12,100 nucleotides of DNA from the NCBI GenBank assembly GCA_002726335.1, contig PBSR01000095.1:1-12100 (forward strand), given 5' to 3'. Below the pieces are notes generated by a model. It made no database searches. It saw only the letters and a program-made list of their open reading frames with translations, and was not told the origin of the DNA. Source of the stretch: Gemmatimonadaceae bacterium. GTDB taxonomy: Bacteria > Latescibacterota > UBA2968 > UBA8231. Made by a program: the position numbers and the translations under genes. Numbering within the stretch: position 1 is the first letter of the stretch; every line of letters starts with the position of its first letter. Positions 5,851 through 12,100 of this stretch are shown in pieces.

Positions 5851-7073
5851 GGCTTCAGGGCCGCCGCATCCTGCTCGGTGTCACCGGTGGCATCGCCGCG
5901 TACAAGGCTCCCCTCGTGGTGCGATTGCTGCAGGAAGAGGGGGCGGACATCCGTGTCGTGCGGACGGGCAACGCGGCCCAGTTCGTCACCGATACCACCC
6001 TCTCGGTTCTCTCCGGGCATCCGGTCCACGCCGACATGTTCGCCCCGACTGACGAGTTTCCAGTACTGCATATAGGCCTGGCACAGTGGTCGGAGCTGTT
6101 CCTCGTGGCGCCAGCGACAGCCAACTTCATCGGCAAGCTGGCCGCCGGGATCGCCGACGACCTGCCGACGACGATCTGCCTGGCGGCAGCGGCGCCTTTG
6201 ATGCTGGCGGCGGCCATGGAAGAGACAATGCTCGGCTCGGAACGGGTTCAGGCGAACATCGACTTGCTTCGTGCCGGTGGTGTGGGCTGGGTGGAGCCGG
6301 AAACCGGACATCTGGCTTCCGGTGCTTCCGGCAAGGGACGTATGGCGCCGCCAGAACGAATCGTCGAAGCTGTCGTCGGCAGGCTTGCCGGCCAACTGAC
6401 CGGTACTCCGGACCTGGTGGGGCGTCATATCGTCGTGACCGCTGGGCCGACAGTCGAAGATCTGGACCCCGTGCGGTTCATCGGCAACCGGTCCAGCGGC
6501 AAAATGGGGTACGCCATTGCCAGCAGGGCCAGTGCCAGGGGCGCCAGCGTGCACCTGGTGACGGGGCCGACCGATCTGCCGACCCCGGCCGATATGCTGG
6601 TAACACAGGTTCGCTCCGCTCTCGAGATGCACGCGGTGACGACGGCCGCCTTCCAGGAGGCGGACGCAGCGATCATGGCCGCTGCCCCGTCCGACTACCG
6701 GGCACGGTCGGTGTCGGCCAAGAAGCTGAAGCGGGGCGTGGACGCCATGTCCGTGGACCTGGTGGAGAATCCCGATATCGCCGCCGATCTGGGAGCCGAC
6801 AAAGGGCAGCGCGTCGTCGTCGCCTTCGCCATGGAGACGGAGGACGGTCCGGCGCGGGCGCGGGCGAAGCGGGCCGAGAAAAACGCCGACCTCATCGTGC
6901 TCAACAACCTCACCGATCCTGGCGCCGGCTTTGGCACCGACACGAATCTGGTGACGCTGATAGACGATGCCGATGCCGAGACCCAACTACCCCTCATGAG
7001 CAAGCTGGCTGTGGCCGACCGGATTCTGGACGCAGTAAAGGAGCGCCTGCCTCCCGAGACGTCAGCGAGTTGA
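5847..7073 (+). CDS. coaBC: bifunctional phosphopantothenoylcysteine decarboxylase / phosphopantothenate-cysteine ligase
   Basis: A 408-residue protein (E. coli Dfp about 406). The N-terminal CoaC half (residues ~6-185) is a flavoprotein decarboxylase making 4'-phosphopantetheine; the C-terminal CoaB half (~193-400) joins cysteine to 4'-phosphopantothenate using CTP. Visible CoaC features are ILLGVTGGIAAYK (8-20), the catalytic-type His75 in HIGLAQW, and PATANFIGKLAAGIADDL (89-106). CoaB features are TAGPTVEDLDPVRFIGNRSSGKMG (198-221, Asn214), AAPSDY (279-284), KKLKR (292-296) and AFAMETED (326-333). Two CoaC positions are odd: where the PxMNxxMW motif has catalytic Asn125 the protein reads AAMEETML (Glu125), and where LACG has catalytic Cys158 it reads LASG (Ser158). 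The substrate flap end GRMAPPE is kept. The CoaB half looks normal; decarboxylase activity is uncertain. The start is GTG, overlapping the previous stop by 4 bases. The next gene starts 34 nt after the stop. Confidence 0.92.
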   Translation: MRLQGRRILLGVTGGIAAYKAPLVVRLLQEEGADIRVVRTGNAAQFVTDTTLSVLSGHPVHADMFAPTDEFPVLHIGLAQWSELFLVAPATANFIGKLAAGIADDLPTTICLAAAAPLMLAAAMEETMLGSERVQANIDLLRAGGVGWVEPETGHLASGASGKGRMAPPERIVEAVVGRLAGQLTGTPDLVGRHIVVTAGPTVEDLDPVRFIGNRSSGKMGYAIASRASARGASVHLVTGPTDLPTPADMLVTQVRSALEMHAVTTAAFQEADAAIMAAAPSDYRARSVSAKKLKRGVDAMSVDLVENPDIAADLGADKGQRVVVAFAMETEDGPARARAKRAEKNADLIVLNNLTDPGAGFGTDTNLVTLIDDADAETQLPLMSKLAVADRILDAVKERLPPETSAS

Positions 7074-7107
7074 CTGGGCTCGGCCACCCCGGCATCTTCA
7101 CGCCCTC

Positions 7108-7818
7108 ATGGCCGACACACCGACCCAGGATACAGACTACGACGCCACGCTCGCCGATGTGCGACGCAGTCTCGAAGATCTGCTGGCCTTCGAGGGCCGG
7201 TATTTCGTTGTTCCCGAAGAAGCTTCGACGCCCGATGTCGCCGTCACTCCCGTCGTCGATGGCGACGATCTGGATCTCTTCCGACAGAACATCAGCGACT
7301 GCCTCAACTGCCAGCTGGGCCACACCCGTAAGAACTTCGTCTTCGGCTCCGGCAATAGGGACGCCGACATCATGTTCGTCGGCGAGGCGCCGGGCCAGGA
7401 AGAGGATCGTCAGGGGCAGCCTTTCGTCGGCCCGGCGGGGGAGCTGCTGACGAAGATCATCGGTGCCATGCAGATGTCGCGGGACGACGTGTATATCTGC
7501 AACGTTCTGAAGTGTCGACCGCCGAACAATCGCGATCCGCAGCCCGAAGAGGTGGCCAGCTGTGAGCCCTACCTGCAGCGGCAGATCGAACTGGTGCGCC
7601 CGCGGGTTATCTGCTGTCTCGGCCGGCATGCCGCCCACGCGCTGCTGAAGACGGAGCTGTCCCTGTCGCGGCTGCGTGGGGCCCTGCATCAATACCAGGG
7701 CATCCCCCTGGTGGTCACCTATCATCCGGCGGCTCTGTTGCGTAATGCCGGCTATAAACGCGCCGCCTGGGATGATGTGAAATGGGTGCGCCGCCTCCAC
7801 GACGGCAGGCAACTGTGA
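7108..7818 (+). CDS. family 4 uracil-DNA glycosylase, [4Fe-4S] type
   Basis: A 236-residue protein that removes uracil from DNA, the first step of base-excision repair of deaminated cytosine. The core spans residues ~58-233. Four cysteines expected to hold the iron-sulphur cluster are Cys65 and Cys68 (DCLNCQLG), Cys136 (VLKCRPP) and Cys152 (VASCEPY). The uracil-pocket and catalytic motif is GEAPGQEEDRQGQPFVG (92-108), followed by NVLKCRPPNNRDP (132-144) and the DNA-intercalation motif TYHPAALLRN (204-213). Family 4 enzymes are usually about 200 residues; the extra N-terminal ~58 residues are acidic and poorly conserved-looking, as in many bacterial members. No Shine-Dalgarno is clear before the ATG. 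The stop overlaps the likely dnaB start in GTGA, so repair and replication genes are translationally coupled. The N-terminal start is less certain than the core. Confidence 0.93.
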   Translation: MADTPTQDTDYDATLADVRRSLEDLLAFEGRYFVVPEEASTPDVAVTPVVDGDDLDLFRQNISDCLNCQLGHTRKNFVFGSGNRDADIMFVGEAPGQEEDRQGQPFVGPAGELLTKIIGAMQMSRDDVYICNVLKCRPPNNRDPQPEEVASCEPYLQRQIELVRPRVICCLGRHAAHALLKTELSLSRLRGALHQYQGIPLVVTYHPAALLRNAGYKRAAWDDVKWVRRLHDGRQL

Positions 7819-9275
7819 ACGGCCCTCCAGGAAACGGCCACGACGGCCCCGGCCAGCCGGGCCGCGACTTCGGCCCACCCCCCGGGGCGCAGGGCGGCGG
7901 TTCCGGATCGAATCTGGATCGTATGCCGCCGCAGGCGGTGGAAGTCGAACAGGCCGTCCTCGGGGCGATGCTGATCGACGGGCGCGCCGTGGGTCGGGCC
8001 ATCGAACTGCTGGATGAAGAGGCGTTCTATCAGCGCCCCCACGGACGCATCTTCACCGCCATGATCTCCCTTTACGAGCGCAACGAGGCCGTCGACCAGC
8101 TGACGGTGAGCGAGGAGCTGAAACGTCGCGGGCAACTCGACGAAGCCGGTGGTGTCGTCTACCTGGCGGAGCTGGCCGGTGGCGTGGCCTCGGCGGCCAA
8201 TATCGAACACCATGCCAAGATCGTCGTCGAGCGGGGACTGAGCCGCGGGCTCATCGAGGCGTCGTCGGAGATCTCCAGCCGCGCGTACGAGGGCAAGTCG
8301 GACGTGCACGAGCTGTTGGACTGGTCGGAGGGACGCATCTTCTCCCTCTCGGAGAAGAAGCTGAGCCAGGGCTTCGAGTCGATCGAGACGGTCCTGCAGG
8401 ACACCTTCGAGAGTATCGAGAGGGCCCACAACCAGACGAGTGCCGTCTCCGGGGTCAACACGGGGTACACCGATCTCAACGACATGACCTCGGGGTTCCA
8501 GAACAGCGATCTGGTTATCCTGGCGGCACGCCCGAGCGTGGGCAAGACGGCACTGTCCCTGTCCTTCTGTTGCCGTGCCGCCGTGGAGCACGGTGTCGGT
8601 GTGGCTTTCTTCAGCCTGGAGATGTCGAAACAGCAGCTGGCCCAACGCCTGCTGTGTATCCAGACAGGCGTGGACCTGCACAAGCTGCGCACGGGACGGC
8701 TGCGCGAAGATGACTGGATCCATCTAACCCGGAACGTCGGCCGTTTGGCCCAGGCGCCGATCTATATCGATGACACGCCCGGAATCACCGTACTGGAAGC
8801 CAGGGCCAAATCGCGGCGTCTGCAGCGCGACCACGGAATCGGCATGGTCGTCATCGACTACCTGCAGTTGATGAGCTCCCACGAGAACGTGCAGAGCCGG
8901 GAGCAGGAGGTGTCACGGATTTCGCGTGGTCTGAAGGGACTGGCCAAGGAGTTGAACGTGCCGGTGCTGGCTCTGTCCCAACTGTCACGCGCGCCCGAGG
9001 CCCGTACCGACAAGCGCCCGCAGCTGTCCGACTTGCGAGAGAGCGGATCCATCGAGCAGGACGCGGACGTGGTCATGTTCATCTACCGACCGGACGTGTA
9101 TGGACTGAAGTCTCCCGATGGGGCCAGCCTGGAGGGGACGGCGGAGATCATCATCGGCAAGCAGCGCAACGGACCCACCGGTTCAGTGCATCTGATGTGG
9201 AATGCCGACAGTGCCAGCTTCGAGAATCTGGCCCCCGAGTTCAGGATCTCGCAGGAAGATGATGAGTTTCCGTGA
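7815..9275 (+). CDS. dnaB: replicative DNA helicase DnaB
   Basis: A 486-residue hexameric 5'-3' helicase that unwinds DNA at the replication fork. Residues 1-35 are a Gly/Pro-rich, likely disordered tail not usual in DnaB. The N-terminal DnaB domain begins at PPQAVEVEQAVLGAML (38-53) and runs to ~140. The RecA-like C-terminal domain has Walker A ARPSVGKTA (238-246, Lys244), FFSLEMSKQQL (265-275), Walker B MVVIDYLQLM (344-353, Asp348), LALSQLSRAPE (385-395) and DLRESGSIEQDADVVMFIYR (406-425). No intein is present. I chose the GTG at 7815 because it gives the same GTGA overlap seen at coaBC, with an AGG 5 nt upstream; the ATG at 7782 would add 11 residues and overlap the glycosylase gene by 37 bases. 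The gene is last in a close-packed run beginning before the window. Its final codons form the left arm of a hairpin. Confidence 0.96.
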   Translation: MNGPPGNGHDGPGQPGRDFGPPPGAQGGGSGSNLDRMPPQAVEVEQAVLGAMLIDGRAVGRAIELLDEEAFYQRPHGRIFTAMISLYERNEAVDQLTVSEELKRRGQLDEAGGVVYLAELAGGVASAANIEHHAKIVVERGLSRGLIEASSEISSRAYEGKSDVHELLDWSEGRIFSLSEKKLSQGFESIETVLQDTFESIERAHNQTSAVSGVNTGYTDLNDMTSGFQNSDLVILAARPSVGKTALSLSFCCRAAVEHGVGVAFFSLEMSKQQLAQRLLCIQTGVDLHKLRTGRLREDDWIHLTRNVGRLAQAPIYIDDTPGITVLEARAKSRRLQRDHGIGMVVIDYLQLMSSHENVQSREQEVSRISRGLKGLAKELNVPVLALSQLSRAPEARTDKRPQLSDLRESGSIEQDADVVMFIYRPDVYGLKSPDGASLEGTAEIIIGKQRNGPTGSVHLMWNADSASFENLAPEFRISQEDDEFP

Positions 9276-9299
9276 CAAACTGCCGTCACGGAAACTCAT
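9262..9299 (+). terminator. perfect 15-bp hairpin at the end of dnaB
   Basis: Left arm ATGAGTTTCCGTGAC (9262-9276) and right arm GTCACGGAAACTCAT (9285-9299) pair perfectly around loop AAACTGCC. The left arm includes the last dnaB codons and stop. Only TTT follows (9299-9301) before GCGCC, so it is not a classical U-tract terminator; Rho-assisted termination or mRNA 3'-end protection is possible. Confidence 0.5.
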
Positions 9300-9392
9300 T
9301 TGCGCCAATGGCAAACTGCGCCATTGGCTGATTGCCAACCCGCGACAGAGGATTCCTGTCCGCGAGTACCCTTCCTCGATCTCTGACATTCC
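9276..9392. other. intergenic region between dnaB and the YigZ-family gene
   Basis: This is the longest non-coding stretch in the window (117 bases). It contains the right-hand part of the first hairpin, the second hairpin, and a weak 5-bp inverted repeat GACAG/CTGTC (9344-9348 and 9356-9360). I could not identify a convincing -35/-10 pair for the downstream gene, although one would be expected if the hairpins terminate transcription. Confidence 0.6.
9304..9328 (+). repeat. second perfect hairpin with the same loop core
   Basis: GCCAATGGC (9304-9312) and GCCATTGGC (9320-9328) pair over 9 bp around the loop AAACTGC. The loop core matches that of the hairpin just upstream although the stems differ. 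No T-run follows. It may act with the first hairpin in ending transcription or as an RNA-binding element. Confidence 0.5.
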
Positions 9393-10037
9393 ATGTCCTC
9401 CGGATATCTGATCCCTGCGGCGGAATCCACGGCCGAAGTTGCGGATCGTGGGTCACGGTTTCTCGGCATCTGTGCCTGTGCCGAGTCGGTGGAGGAGGCG
9501 CGGGCGTTTCTGCAGCAGGTCCGGTCGCGGCACGCCGATGCGTCCCATCATGTCTATGCCTTCGCCGTCGGTCATGGGGCCTCGGTGACCCATGGCATGA
9601 GCGATGATCGCGAGCCCTCGGGAACGGCGGGGCGCCCGGTGCTGGCGGTGGTGCAGGGCTCGGGACTGGGAGATCTGATCGTCGTCGTCGTACGCTGGTT
9701 CGGCGGCACCAAGCTGGGCACCGGGGGATTGGTGCGAGCCTACACGAAGGCCGCCCAGGAAGTACTGGCTGTGACGCCTACGTCACGTCGCGTGCAGACC
9801 CGGACCGTGATCGTACGTCTGCCCTACGACCGCTACGAGCCCTGCCGTGATGCCGTGCGCCGGGCGGCGGAGCAGGATCCGGAGAGTGCCGTCGCCGTCG
9901 TCGACGAGGCCTTCGCCGAACACGCTACATTACATCTGTGTGGCCCGGGCGAGGCGGTGGAGTCCATGGTGGCTCGTTTCCGTGATCTCACGTCCGGACG
10001 CGTCGAAGTTCTCGACGGACCAGCCGCCTCAAAGTAA
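9393..10037 (+). CDS. yigZ: IMPACT/YigZ-family protein
   Basis: A 214-residue protein (E. coli YigZ about 204). The N-terminal UPF0029/IMPACT domain covers residues ~10-125, with GSRFLGICACAESVEEARAF near the start, HHVYAFAVG (52-60), SDDREPSGTAGRP (70-82) and VVVVRWFGGTKLGTGGLVRAY (97-117), the family's strongest signature. The C-terminal ~135-210 fits the DUF1949 ferredoxin-like domain. Eukaryotic IMPACT restrains Gcn2 signalling; the bacterial function is not established, though links to translation or RNA binding have been proposed. The family usually reads SDDGEPSGTAG; this one has Arg for Gly at residue 73. No Shine-Dalgarno precedes the ATG; the start fits the family length and the gap after dnaB. 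The isomerase gene begins 28 nt after the stop and has its own ribosome binding site. Confidence 0.92.
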   Translation: MSSGYLIPAAESTAEVADRGSRFLGICACAESVEEARAFLQQVRSRHADASHHVYAFAVGHGASVTHGMSDDREPSGTAGRPVLAVVQGSGLGDLIVVVVRWFGGTKLGTGGLVRAYTKAAQEVLAVTPTSRRVQTRTVIVRLPYDRYEPCRDAVRRAAEQDPESAVAVVDEAFAEHATLHLCGPGEAVESMVARFRDLTSGRVEVLDGPAASK

Positions 10038-10055
10038 CGCACAGAAACCCTCACT

Positions 10056-10060
10056 AGGAG
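10056..10060 (+). promoter_or_regulatory. Shine-Dalgarno of the sugar isomerase gene
   Basis: AGGAG ends 5 nt before the ATG at 10066. It is the clearest ribosome binding site in the window and rejects the longer in-frame opening from 9847, which would run through the YigZ gene. Confidence 0.7.
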
Positions 10061-10065
10061 TCCCC

Positions 10066-11082
10066 ATGTCCGCCAGCTCTCCGAGGCCCGAGGTACTCCT
10101 CACCGGCTTCGCCGACGAAGGCCCTGTCGACAAGAAGGCCGAATCACAATTGACGATGCTCTCCGCACTTGGCATGTCCTGGTACAGTCTGCGTTTTGTC
10201 GATGTCGGCACGGGTGTCAAGAACGTGATGAAGCTCAACAAGGCCGACGTCAAACGCCTCCGTCGGTTGCACGCCGAGTTCGGCATCCGGGTGTCGTCGG
10301 TGGGGTCGCCCATCGGCAAGGTGAAGCTGCACGATGTCGAAGATAGTACGGCAAACGCCTTCATTCCCTTCGAGAAGTACCTGAAAGAAGACGTACAGCG
10401 TGCCGTCGACCTGGCGGGGGAGTTCGACACGAAGCTCATCCGCGGGTTCTCGTTCTACCATCCACGTGGCACGGCGCCGGAAGATCATGTGGACGAGGCT
10501 GCCGAACGCCTGCACCGGATCGCCGAGGTCTGTGCCCGGGGAGATGTACTCTTCGGACTGGAAGTCGAGGCCAACCTGATCGGTCAGAACGGGAGGCTGC
10601 TGCGTCGTCTGCACCGCAAGGTCAACCATCCCCATCTCTGCCTCATCTTCGACGGCGGGAATCTGTCGAGTCAGAACCTGCGCCCCGATCAGACCTATGC
10701 CGAATACGAGGCCATGAAGACGGGGATCGGCTGGATGCACATCAAGGACTACAGGATCGATCAGAAACTGGAGTGGACGGGCGTCGTCGACGAGGAGCGG
10801 CTGAAGAACTTCGTGCCCTGCGACGAAGGGGACTCGGCCCACGAGGCGATCCTGCGGGACTTCCGGGATCGGATCCCGGCCCTGTCACGGAAGCTGAAGA
10901 AGCAGGGAGTTCCCGGCGTGTTTCTCGATCTCGAACCCCATCTGAAGGGGGGCGGTCAGTTCGGCGGCGTGTCCGGGACCGACGGCTTCGGTGTCGCCCT
11001 GCGGGCGCTGACGAATCTGCTCGACTACGTGGACATCGGGTACGGACTCACGGGATTCCAGCAGATCCTCGCTACTCGATAG
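10066..11082 (+). CDS. sugar phosphate isomerase/epimerase (xylose isomerase-like TIM barrel)
   Basis: A 338-residue protein of the AP endonuclease 2 / xylose isomerase-like TIM-barrel superfamily. Likely divalent-metal ligands lie at the ends of strands: a Glu in GLEVEAN (166 or 168), Asp196 in LIFDGGN, His225 in WMHIKDY and Glu290 in LDLEPH, the E-D-H-E pattern of sugar isomerases and epimerases in this fold. The strand GFSFYHPRG (127-135) and the loop FVPCDEGD (249-256) probably shape the substrate pocket. The superfamily acts on keto- and aldo-sugars, inositols and hydroxypyruvate, so the substrate cannot be named. No signal peptide is seen, so it should be cytoplasmic. It may be co-transcribed with the YigZ gene 28 nt upstream but has its own strong Shine-Dalgarno. 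The 3' end overlaps the opposing galactokinase-family gene by 11 bases; both acting on sugars is suggestive only. Confidence 0.87.
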   Translation: MSASSPRPEVLLTGFADEGPVDKKAESQLTMLSALGMSWYSLRFVDVGTGVKNVMKLNKADVKRLRRLHAEFGIRVSSVGSPIGKVKLHDVEDSTANAFIPFEKYLKEDVQRAVDLAGEFDTKLIRGFSFYHPRGTAPEDHVDEAAERLHRIAEVCARGDVLFGLEVEANLIGQNGRLLRRLHRKVNHPHLCLIFDGGNLSSQNLRPDQTYAEYEAMKTGIGWMHIKDYRIDQKLEWTGVVDEERLKNFVPCDEGDSAHEAILRDFRDRIPALSRKLKKQGVPGVFLDLEPHLKGGGQFGGVSGTDGFGVALRALTNLLDYVDIGYGLTGFQQILATR

Positions 11083-12100
11083 GGGCGACCAGAGCCGCGC
11101 CATCGGCACTGGCACAGATCAGCGGTGGTGGGGCGGCCGCCGCCAGATCGGGGCGGACTTCGGCGTAGCGCCGCCGCACCTGTTCGGCGGTGGCGCTGGC
11201 AGCCTCCGGCTTCACGAGGGCGACACAACAGCCACGAAAGCCGGCACCCGAAAAACGAGCTCCCTGGATGCCATCGGTGTCGCGAAGGATCTCGAACAGG
11301 TCCACCAGCGGCGGCGCGCCGCACTCATAGTTGCTGATGGAACTGGCCCCCGATGCCGTCATCAGTCGCCCCAATTCGTCCAGGTCACCCCCGTGCCAGG
11401 CGGTGATGCCCGCCTGCACCCTTGCCATTTCGCTGAAGAAGTGTCGCGCCCGTCGAGCCGGCGGACCCGTGATGGCGCCGGTGTGCAGCTCGTATTCATC
11501 CGGGCTCAGGTTCCCGAGCAATGGTTCGTCTCCGTCGCGCCCGGCGGCGGCCAACAGTGACCGGGCCGCCGACCGGCACTCGTCGACGCGCCGGTTGTAG
11601 TCGGTGCCGACCAGGGCCTGACGCAACCCCGAAAAGACGATGAGGAATGTCGGGGGAGAGCCGGAGGTGCTGACACATTCGTGTGTCCTCCGGCGACAGT
11701 CGATGACGGTCAGGTGATCGCGGCGCGACAGCAGGATGGCCGACTGGTCGAGGATGCCGTTGCGCAGACCCAGGTAGCCGTTCTCGATGGCCTGATCGAG
11801 ACGGACGTTGGTTTCGCCGTCGAGATCCAGATCGTTGGCCTGTTCCAGCGCCAGCAGGTAAGCGACGCCGATGGCGGCCGATGAACTGAGCCCGCCTTCG
11901 CCAAGAGATCCGTCGGTGACGCCGACGAGGCCGTACCGCAGCCGGTGACCGGCCTGCTGCAGGGCCTCTACGGCACCGCGTGCATAGTTGCCCCAGTCGC
12001 CGTCCCTGGCGGTGGGCACGGCGTGTATGTCAAACCGTACTTCCCCGGGAAAGTTGCGGCTCTGCAGCCGTACGGTGGGCGAATCGAGGCGGGTGTAGGC
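11072..12100 (-). CDS. galK: galactokinase-family GHMP kinase (N-terminus outside window)
   Basis: The frame is open to the right edge of the window; 342 residues are visible and roughly 40-60 N-terminal residues, with the GRTxxxGEHTDY substrate motif, are missing. The family phosphorylates galactose with ATP to galactose-1-phosphate in the Leloir pathway. Seen here are the ATP-loop motif LGEGGLSSSAA (complement of about 11861-11893), NGILDQSAI with the probable catalytic Asp (near 11740-11765), DYNRRVDECRSAA (near 11570-11605), the RHFFSEMARV helix and the C-terminal GARFSGAGFRGCCVAL motif 3 (near 11220-11265). Several positions differ from the usual galactokinase text: the Pro-x-Gly before GLSSS is Leu-x-Glu, the SH of the later SHxSL motif is SG, and GFGG is GFRG. 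A related sugar kinase, such as an arabinose-type kinase, is possible. The GTG at 12019 is internal, not the start. Confidence 0.85.
   Translation of the reverse strand, partial: AYTRLDSPTVRLQSRNFPGEVRFDIHAVPTARDGDWGNYARGAVEALQQAGHRLRYGLVGVTDGSLGEGGLSSSAAIGVAYLLALEQANDLDLDGETNVRLDQAIENGYLGLRNGILDQSAILLSRRDHLTVIDCRRRTHECVSTSGSPPTFLIVFSGLRQALVGTDYNRRVDECRSAARSLLAAAGRDGDEPLLGNLSPDEYELHTGAITGPPARRARHFFSEMARVQAGITAWHGGDLDELGRLMTASGASSISNYECGAPPLVDLFEILRDTDGIQGARFSGAGFRGCCVALVKPEAASATAEQVRRRYAEVRPDLAAAAPPPLICASADGAALVAPIE

Noticed and set aside
5796..6986. Long minus-strand open frame opposite coaBC
   Set aside because: It is rich in His, Arg and Gly without domain motifs, and coaBC motifs on the plus strand account for the region.
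7782..7814. ATG start for dnaB at 7782
   Set aside because: It is possible, but the GTG at 7815 has the same stop/start overlap as coaBC and an AGG nearby; the added residues do not look like DnaB.
9329..9392. Possible promoter for the YigZ-family gene
   Set aside because: TTGCCA at 9333 resembles a -35 box but no acceptable -10 hexamer follows at 16-18 bases.
10863..10879. Inverted repeat CCGGGATC / GATCCCGG with one central base
   Set aside because: It is inside the isomerase coding region, has short GC-rich arms and no context; likely chance. It also shows that such dyads occur by chance in this window.
11072..11082. 11-base tail-to-tail overlap of the isomerase and galactokinase-family genes
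   Set aside because: Short convergent overlaps are common in compact bacterial genomes and need no special explanation.
1..12100. tRNA, rRNA, CRISPR, insertion sequence or phage attachment site
   Set aside because: No clustered direct repeats, transposase or integrase motifs, or tRNA-like cloverleaf were seen on either strand; nearly all of the window is accounted for by coding genes.

Overview
The window is a gene-dense, high-GC bacterial chromosome segment. It holds twelve protein genes: eleven on the plus strand and one on the minus strand. No mobile element, RNA gene or CRISPR array was seen. An Omp85-type outer-membrane barrel and two predicted lipoproteins mark a Gram-negative (diderm) organism. 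GC content, propeller-rich envelope proteins, an archaeal-type CMP kinase and a sugar isomerase/galactokinase pair would fit a deep-branching diderm phylum such as Latescibacterota, Gemmatimonadota or another FCB-related lineage. That assignment is a guess and cannot be settled from this window.

Region 1 (1-4396) is a cell-envelope block. It has the C-terminal part of a TolB-propeller/Omp85-barrel fusion, a BamB-like PQQ-propeller lipoprotein, a small secreted or membrane protein of unknown function, and a lipoprotein with a fibronectin-like domain and a WVAD-repeat propeller. The last three genes are joined by overlapping stop/start codons. Three different beta-propellers beside one outer-membrane barrel suggest a dedicated outer-membrane assembly, secretion or surface complex. 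This is the best candidate here for an undescribed system.

Region 2 (4398-9275) is a housekeeping block read in the same direction with almost no spacing: yicC (endoribonuclease), an archaeal-type cytidylate kinase, coaBC (coenzyme A synthesis), a family 4 uracil-DNA glycosylase and dnaB (replicative helicase). In many bacteria yicC is followed by gmk, rpoZ and coaBC. Here a CMP kinase of archaeal type sits in the gmk/rpoZ slot. The CoaC half of CoaBC keeps the catalytic His75 but has Glu and Ser at the positions of the canonical Asn125 and Cys158. Two perfect hairpins sharing one loop sequence follow dnaB and probably end the transcription unit.

Region 3 (9393-12100) holds an IMPACT/YigZ-family gene and, behind a good Shine-Dalgarno sequence, a TIM-barrel sugar isomerase/epimerase. 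Facing them is the C-terminal part of a galactokinase-family GHMP kinase whose motifs depart from textbook GalK. The isomerase and kinase suggest sugar metabolism but are not co-transcribed. The only sizeable intergenic gap is 9276-9392.
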